This document shows, in pieces, positions 1 through 4,137 of a DNA stretch of 6,018 nt. Origin of the DNA: UBA12078 sp964556955 (lineage in GTDB: Bacteria > Patescibacteriota > Dojkabacteria > SC72); assembly GCA_964556955.1 (NCBI GenBank), contig CAZKXP010000039.1, forward strand, positions 1 through 6,018. Reading direction: 5' to 3'. A program made the translations under genes and the position numbers. Below the pieces are notes generated by a model. It was not told the origin of the DNA, did no database searches, and worked only from the letters and a program-made list of their open reading frames with translations. Position 1 is the first letter of the stretch. Every line of letters begins with the position of its first letter.

Positions 1-2
1 TC

Positions 3-80
3 ATCCTACCCCTCAATGTTGCTCAAGGTAGGAAAGCAACTATGCCATATTACACTCAAGACATAGTCGCAAGGGGATAG
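3..80 (+). CDS. C-terminal tail of an unidentified gene (5' end outside window)
   Basis: Reading frame 3 is open from the left edge to a TAG at 78-80 and encodes 25 residues beginning ILPLNVAQGRKATMPY and ending in DIVARG. I do not recognise the family. The frame was chosen because its stop sits just upstream of a good intrinsic terminator, as expected for the last gene of a transcript, and because its composition looks protein-like. Frame 1 is also open from the edge but stops at 64-66, so the choice is not certain. The minus strand is interrupted by stops in all frames here. The last codons (71-78) are an exact copy of the 3' arm of the downstream terminator. Confidence 0.45.
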   Translation: MLPLNVAQGRKATMPYYTQDIVARG

Positions 81-114
81 AAAAATATTTTTTACCATCC
101 CCTTCTAAGGGGAT
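71..114 (+). promoter_or_regulatory. Possible antiterminator/terminator switch (attenuator-like)
   Basis: The 8-mer AAGGGGAT occurs at 71-78 and again at 107-114, and both copies are exact complements of ATCCCCTT at 97-104. The 71-78/97-104 pairing (18-nt loop) and the 97-104/107-114 terminator stem are therefore mutually exclusive. Copy one overlaps the stop codon (78-80) of the upstream gene, so a terminating ribosome would cover it and favour the terminator. The pairing options are visible in the sequence; any regulatory use is inference, and the repeat could be coincidental. Confidence 0.3.
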
Positions 115-119
115 TTTTT
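97..119 (+). terminator. Rho-independent terminator before the Rel-like gene
   Basis: An inverted repeat pairs ATCCCCTT (97-104) with AAGGGGAT (107-114). In practice this is a 6-7 bp, G+C-rich stem with a 4-6 nt loop, followed at once by a run of six T (114-119). This is the classic intrinsic terminator shape and ends the upstream transcript 16 nt after the partial gene's stop. It lies only 6 nt before the ATG at 126, so any transcript initiated upstream must read through it to express the Rel-like gene. Confidence 0.75.
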
Positions 120-125
120 AACTAC

Positions 126-1529
126 ATGCAAGAACTAGAAAATATAAAACAGAAGATAATAGAGAAGAGCCCAAAGAAATTTAGGGGCTCAATCAAATCC
201 GCAATGGAGATAATATCTACTTTAGATCAAGAGGTGCAGAGGCATCTCCTTGGTACTGCATTAATAATTGCAGAACTTGGATTTGATACTGCTACAATCA
301 TAGCAGCACTCCTACATGATACGAACAAGGACACAGAAAAAGACGAAGATATACAGCAACTTGTTAGTGGAGTAAGAGTCATAGAAGCGACTACGAAAAA
401 CGAAGATACTAAGGATGAGATCATAATGAAATATATATTGAATAATGCACATGATTTAAGATCAGTAATCATAAAGTTAGCAAGCGTATTGGATAAAACA
501 AGAAATCCTGATTTAGTAAATGAAGGATACAAGAAACTTTACTTCAGACAGGCACAGACTATATATTCTGAGATAGCAGAATATCTGGGTCTTGGAGAAG
601 TTAAGAAGGAGATAGACGAGAGGGTCTTTGAACTAACACAACCAATCGAATACAAAGCCATAGATGAAAGATACCAAGCAAACGGAATAGACAAGAAATT
701 ACTAAACAGATATATTGGGTTTTTAGAAACTCAAACCAAAGAGCTAGATGTGGAGATATATGGAAGAATCAAGAGTAAGTACAGTGTATACAACAAATTA
801 AAGAAATATGAAAAAGAATGGAAAGCCCCAAATATTCAATCAATTGATGACCTAGTAGCATTCAGATGTATAACCAATGATGTAAATACATGCTACAAAG
901 TATTAGAAAAATTAATGGATAACGGGGAATTAGATATTGAGCAATTTGACGACTATATCTCCAACTCCAAACCCAATGGATACATGGCCATACATAGTTT
1001 AGTAAAATTCCCAAATATCTCAGACCTAGAGATTGAGATACAGATACTTACACAAGACATGCATTATACCAATACATATGGCAAAGCTTCACACATAGCA
1101 TACAAAGCAAGCAAAAGTAGATACGCTAACCCTACAGATAGATATGGTTGGGTAGAAAATGTACATAAAAAAATAAGTAAAAACAGGGAGAATCGAGAAG
1201 AGAAAGAGAATACTCCCATCAATATTAATCTCTTCCAAGAAGACATATTTGCATTCACCCCAAAGGGAGAGATAATACCGCTATCCAAAGGAGATACCGT
1301 ACTGGATTTTGCATACAAAGTACATTCACAGATAGGGGATAGTGCTGTAGGTGCAAAGGTAAATAATCATGCTGGGAAATTGGGACAAGTTTTGGAAACA
1401 GGCGATATGGTAGAGATAAAGACACAGAAGGATAAAAAATGCCACAGTATGAACATGATACAATCAGCTAATTCTCAAAGCACAAAGGATAGAATTATAC
1501 GAAGTATTCAAAAAAGTCAGAGAAGTTGA
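126..1529 (+). CDS. rel: RelA/SpoT-family (p)ppGpp synthetase, short form, degenerate hydrolase
   Basis: This is a 467-residue RSH protein, cytoplasmic, expected to make the alarmone (p)ppGpp from ATP and GTP/GDP. Residues ~25-160 are the HD hydrolase region: H40 and H64-D65 remain, but the usual HDxxED reads HDTNKD (E to K68), and the LADRLHN motif reads LASVLDK (D to S120, N to K124). The synthetase domain (~205-330) is well kept: GRIK 213-216, DDLVAFR 241-247, SKPNGY 281-286, H290, EIQI 304-307, HIAYK 323-327. Where bifunctional enzymes carry RxKD and RelA carries ExDD, this one has QFDD (273-276). A TGS domain spans ~373-432. The protein then ends; the zinc-finger/helical and ACT domains of ~700-residue long RSHs are absent, and tandem in-frame stops (TGA TAA) follow. 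The ATG at 126 has no Shine-Dalgarno at normal spacing. Family certain; loss of hydrolase activity is inferred from motifs. Confidence 0.95.
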   Translation: MQELENIKQKIIEKSPKKFRGSIKSAMEIISTLDQEVQRHLLGTALIIAELGFDTATIIAALLHDTNKDTEKDEDIQQLVSGVRVIEATTKNEDTKDEIIMKYILNNAHDLRSVIIKLASVLDKTRNPDLVNEGYKKLYFRQAQTIYSEIAEYLGLGEVKKEIDERVFELTQPIEYKAIDERYQANGIDKKLLNRYIGFLETQTKELDVEIYGRIKSKYSVYNKLKKYEKEWKAPNIQSIDDLVAFRCITNDVNTCYKVLEKLMDNGELDIEQFDDYISNSKPNGYMAIHSLVKFPNISDLEIEIQILTQDMHYTNTYGKASHIAYKASKSRYANPTDRYGWVENVHKKISKNRENREEKENTPININLFQEDIFAFTPKGEIIPLSKGDTVLDFAYKVHSQIGDSAVGAKVNNHAGKLGQVLETGDMVEIKTQKDKKCHSMNMIQSANSQSTKDRIIRSIQKSQRS

Positions 1530-1535
1530 TAATAT
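1527..1535 (+). promoter_or_regulatory. Possible extended -10 promoter for the small membrane ORF and recG
   Basis: TGATAATAT matches an extended -10 (TGn plus TAATAT at 1530-1535). TTCAAA at 1507-1512 is a weak -35 match with a 17-nt spacer. The predicted start point falls within a base or two of the ATG at 1544, so the transcript would be nearly leaderless. The element overlaps the tandem stops of the Rel-like gene. The same TGnTAATATAT string sits at the same distance from the ATG at 4138. Low-complexity AT sequence makes chance matches likely. Confidence 0.35.
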
Positions 1536-1543
1536 ATCCATAT

Positions 1544-1654
1544 ATGAAAAAGGAAACATCTAAAAAAATTAGAAATATCATAAACATAACAATTGCAGTA
1601 ATACTAGTAGGTGGGATCGCTCTGCCACTCATTCTCACCTTCCTTAATATATAA
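1544..1654 (+). CDS. Small single-span membrane protein, 36 residues, unknown function
   Basis: This short ORF fills the gap between the Rel-like gene and recG: ATG 14 nt after the rel stop, TAA at 1652-1654 followed in frame by TAG, and 6 nt to the recG ATG. The product has a Lys/Arg-rich start (MKKETSKKIRN, 1-11) and an almost uninterrupted hydrophobic stretch (~12-34: Ile/Val/Leu/Ala/Gly with Pro28). That is the layout of a single transmembrane helix with the N-terminus in the cytoplasm by the positive-inside rule. I do not recognise a family. Support comes from the tight fit between two real genes, the membrane-protein composition and the tandem stops. Against it are its size and the lack of a Shine-Dalgarno. 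It could be a small regulator or an incidental ORF. Confidence 0.6.
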   Translation: MKKETSKKIRNIINITIAVILVGGIALPLILTFLNI

Positions 1655-1660
1655 TAGGGA

Positions 1661-3661
1661 ATGGATCCAAATTCCGATATCACTCAAATTAAAGGTATAG
1701 GCAAATCCCTTGCACAAAGGTTTGAGAAGCTAAAGATATTCTCCGTAAAAGACCTGCTTTTCCATGTACCATACAAATATCAAGACACTTCAGAGGTACT
1801 CTCTATTGCTCAATTCAAAGCCAATGGAGCTGGAACCTTCATAGCAGAGATTATCAGTGCTAAAACAATACACACAAGGTTTAGAAAGCAGATAACTACT
1901 GTCAAAGTTAAAGACGATACAGACACCCTCTCACTAACATATTTCAATCAACCATATTTGTCAAAAACACTTCAAGAGGGAGAGAAATATCTTTTTAATG
2001 CCAAGATAACAGTAAAAGGTAATAAAAAAAGTATCTACAATCCCAAAGCAGAGAAACTCCAAGAAGATCCCTCCAGGCAATTACATTTAGGAAAATTGGT
2101 AGGTATATATCCTGAAACCAAAGGCCTTTCTTCTAGGATACTTCGAAGCAAAATAAAGGAGGTTAAAACAGACATCCCAAGCATCATCATAGATCCATTA
2201 AAAGAGCTATATCTTGGGGATATGTACTCTTTACCCACAGCAATAGATAAAGTTCATTTTCCTGACAATAATGAAGAGATAATCAAAGCTCGCGAAAGAT
2301 TATCATTTGATGAGATGTTAAAAATAGCTTTTAGAATAGAAACAGAGATATTACAACAAAAAAAAGAGAGGGCACTACCTGTAAAAATAGATACAAAACT
2401 TACAAACAGATTCATAAAGTCGTTACCATACACACTTACAAATGACCAAAACAGTTCACTAGAGATAATACTTGAGGAGCTCGGGGGAAATAAACCCATG
2501 AATCGCTTACTTAATGGAGATGTGGGAAGTGGTAAAACAGTAGTATCTGCAATAGCTATACTAAATACCATAGCCTCTGGATATTCTGCAATACTAATAG
2601 CACCCACGACAGTACTTGCTACTCAACATTTTGGAACATTTAAAAAACTTTTCAGGGATTTCAATATACCTGTCGAATTATGTATTTCCTCAGAAAAGAC
2701 AATAACAGATGCTAACAACAAACTCGTAATCGGAACCCACGCAATTCTGTACCAAAAAGATTTACCTACTGATTTAAATTTAGTAGTAATAGATGAACAA
2801 CACAGATTTGGAGTAGAGCAGAGGAAATATTTAAAAACCAAAACAAAGAATACTCCCCACTACTTAACCATGACTGCAACTCCAATACCAAGAAGTCTCA
2901 CCGAGATATTCTTTGGGAATTTGGATGTATCCGAAATTAAAGAAAAACCAGCGGATAGGTTAGAGATAAAAACATATTTCACACCATATACCAAACGAAA
3001 TGATTGTTTTGATTGGATAGTGAAGAAGATAAAAGATTCTAAATACAAAGAACAAGCTTTCGTCATATATCCCCTCATTGAAGAATCTGAAAAGACAGCC
3101 GTCAAGTCTGTATTAAATGAATTTAATACATTAAAAGAAACATACGCAATGGATGTAAAAGTTGCATTTCTGCATGGGAAATTAAAACCAAAAGAAAAAG
3201 AGCAGATACTCAACGATTTCAAAGAGAAGAAATACAACATTTTAATCTCTACAACCGTCATAGAGGTAGGAATAGATATCCCCGATGTGACCATGATGGT
3301 GATAGAAAATGCAGAAAGGTTTGGACTCGCACAGCTTCATCAACTACGAGGACGAATTGGAAGAAATGATATGCAATCCTACTGCTATGTAATTCCTGGG
3401 CAAGAAACCGCAGAAGATCTCGATGTAAAAGAAAGATTACAATACTTTGCTTCTCATCCATCAGGTTTTGAAGTTGCAGACTATGACTTGCAAAGAAGAG
3501 GCCCTGGAGAAGTGTATGGTACACGACAATCTGGTATTCCAATATTTAAGGTAGCTTCCATACATGATTTAGATACTTTAAAGAGAGCAAGAAAGGTTGC
3601 AAGAGATATACTTTTAGAAGATAATAGCTACCGGAATATTTTAGATGGACTTTTTAGATGA
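1661..3661 (+). CDS. recG: ATP-dependent DNA helicase RecG
   Basis: A complete 666-residue RecG (E. coli RecG is 693), the superfamily 2 translocase that remodels stalled replication forks and Holliday junctions and unwinds R- and D-loops. The N-terminal wedge region opens with a helix-hairpin-like IKGIGKSLAQRF (10-21) and DLLFHVPYKYQD (31-42), followed by an OB-fold region to ~150. Helicase motifs are intact: Walker A GDVGSGKT (286-293), DEQH box (378-381) within VIDEQHRFGVEQR, TATP (405-408), FLHGKLKPKEK (503-513), motif V STTVIEVGIDIP (530-541) and motif VI QLHQLRGRIGR (558-568). The RecG-specific TRG region is present as ADYDLQRRGPGEVYGTRQSG (606-625). The ATG at 1661 is preceded directly by AGGGA, too close to act as a normal Shine-Dalgarno, and by TATAAT at 1650-1655. 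The TGA stop overlaps the next gene's ATG. No anomaly in the catalytic core. Confidence 0.98.
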   Translation: MDPNSDITQIKGIGKSLAQRFEKLKIFSVKDLLFHVPYKYQDTSEVLSIAQFKANGAGTFIAEIISAKTIHTRFRKQITTVKVKDDTDTLSLTYFNQPYLSKTLQEGEKYLFNAKITVKGNKKSIYNPKAEKLQEDPSRQLHLGKLVGIYPETKGLSSRILRSKIKEVKTDIPSIIIDPLKELYLGDMYSLPTAIDKVHFPDNNEEIIKARERLSFDEMLKIAFRIETEILQQKKERALPVKIDTKLTNRFIKSLPYTLTNDQNSSLEIILEELGGNKPMNRLLNGDVGSGKTVVSAIAILNTIASGYSAILIAPTTVLATQHFGTFKKLFRDFNIPVELCISSEKTITDANNKLVIGTHAILYQKDLPTDLNLVVIDEQHRFGVEQRKYLKTKTKNTPHYLTMTATPIPRSLTEIFFGNLDVSEIKEKPADRLEIKTYFTPYTKRNDCFDWIVKKIKDSKYKEQAFVIYPLIEESEKTAVKSVLNEFNTLKETYAMDVKVAFLHGKLKPKEKEQILNDFKEKKYNILISTTVIEVGIDIPDVTMMVIENAERFGLAQLHQLRGRIGRNDMQSYCYVIPGQETAEDLDVKERLQYFASHPSGFEVADYDLQRRGPGEVYGTRQSGIPIFKVASIHDLDTLKRARKVARDILLEDNSYRNILDGLFR

Positions 3662-4116
3662 AAATACATATCGTTTTAGACAACATACGCTCTGTATTTA
3701 ATGTTGGAAGTATATTCAGATCTTCTGATGGAGCAGGGAGTGTAGAAAAAATATACCTTTGTGGTATGACATCACCTATTGATAATCCAAAACTCGATAA
3801 AACAGCATTGGGTGCCACCGAAATGGTTCCCTCTGAGCATTACGATACTACTCAAGAGGCACTAGATGAACTTAAAGCAAAGAATATTCCAATATATTCG
3901 ATTGAACTTACCGATGATGCCGAAAACTTTCAAAATGTAGAATATCCTAACGAAGTCGCCATAGTTTTTGGTCATGAGAAGATGGGGGTTGATAAAGAGG
4001 TATTAAAAGGATGTGATAAACGAATTTTCATACCGATGAGAGGCAAAAAAGAGTCATTAAATGTAGCAAACTGTGCCAGTATTATTTTGTATGAAATTAC
4101 GAGAGAAAAAGCATAG
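3658..4116 (+). CDS. SpoU/TrmH-family RNA 2'-O-ribose methyltransferase
   Basis: A 152-residue single-domain SPOUT protein expected to transfer a methyl group from S-adenosylmethionine to a ribose 2'-OH in tRNA or rRNA. All three family motifs are present: motif 1 NIRSVFNVGSIFRSSDGAG (9-27) with the catalytic-type Arg21, motif 2 IVFGHEKMGVDKEVL (102-116), and motif 3 IPMRGKKESLNVANCASI (125-142), which form the trefoil knot and cofactor site. It is a minimal catalytic domain without the N-terminal RNA-binding extension of RlmB or the longer TrmH, so the target (tRNA Gm18, tRNA wobble, or rRNA) cannot be assigned. Its ATG overlaps the recG TGA as ATGA, so it is probably translated by coupling or re-initiation from recG. 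No Shine-Dalgarno is visible. Confidence 0.93.
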   Translation: MKIHIVLDNIRSVFNVGSIFRSSDGAGSVEKIYLCGMTSPIDNPKLDKTALGATEMVPSEHYDTTQEALDELKAKNIPIYSIELTDDAENFQNVEYPNEVAIVFGHEKMGVDKEVLKGCDKRIFIPMRGKKESLNVANCASIILYEITREKA

Positions 4117-4120
4117 TTTC

Positions 4121-4129
4121 TGGTAATAT
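4121..4129 (+). promoter_or_regulatory. Possible extended -10 promoter for the surface-protein gene
   Basis: TGGTAATAT lies in the 21-nt gap between the methyltransferase stop and the ATG at 4138, eight bases before that ATG. A start point here would give a leaderless or nearly leaderless mRNA. No convincing -35 is seen at 16-18 nt upstream, but extended -10 promoters can do without one. The arrangement TGnTAATATAT plus 6 nt plus ATG is the same as before the small ORF at 1544. No terminator separates this gene from the methyltransferase, so co-transcription is also possible. Confidence 0.35.
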
Positions 4130-4137
4130 ATATACTG

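Noticed and set aside
126..1529. Possibility that the Rel-like gene is a broken pseudogene
   Set aside because: The synthetase and TGS motifs are intact in one frame, the end is clean with tandem stops, and no C-terminal remnants follow; loss of hydrolase residues looks like specialisation rather than decay.
1495..1683. 62-residue minus-strand ORF with hydrophobic stretch covering the rel-recG gap
   Set aside because: The hydrophobic part is the reverse complement of the + strand membrane-span codons, and it extends into the ends of both flanking real genes; the + strand ORF fits the gap far better.
2860..3294. 144-residue minus-strand ORF inside recG
   Set aside because: Antisense to intact helicase motifs of recG; no recognisable features.
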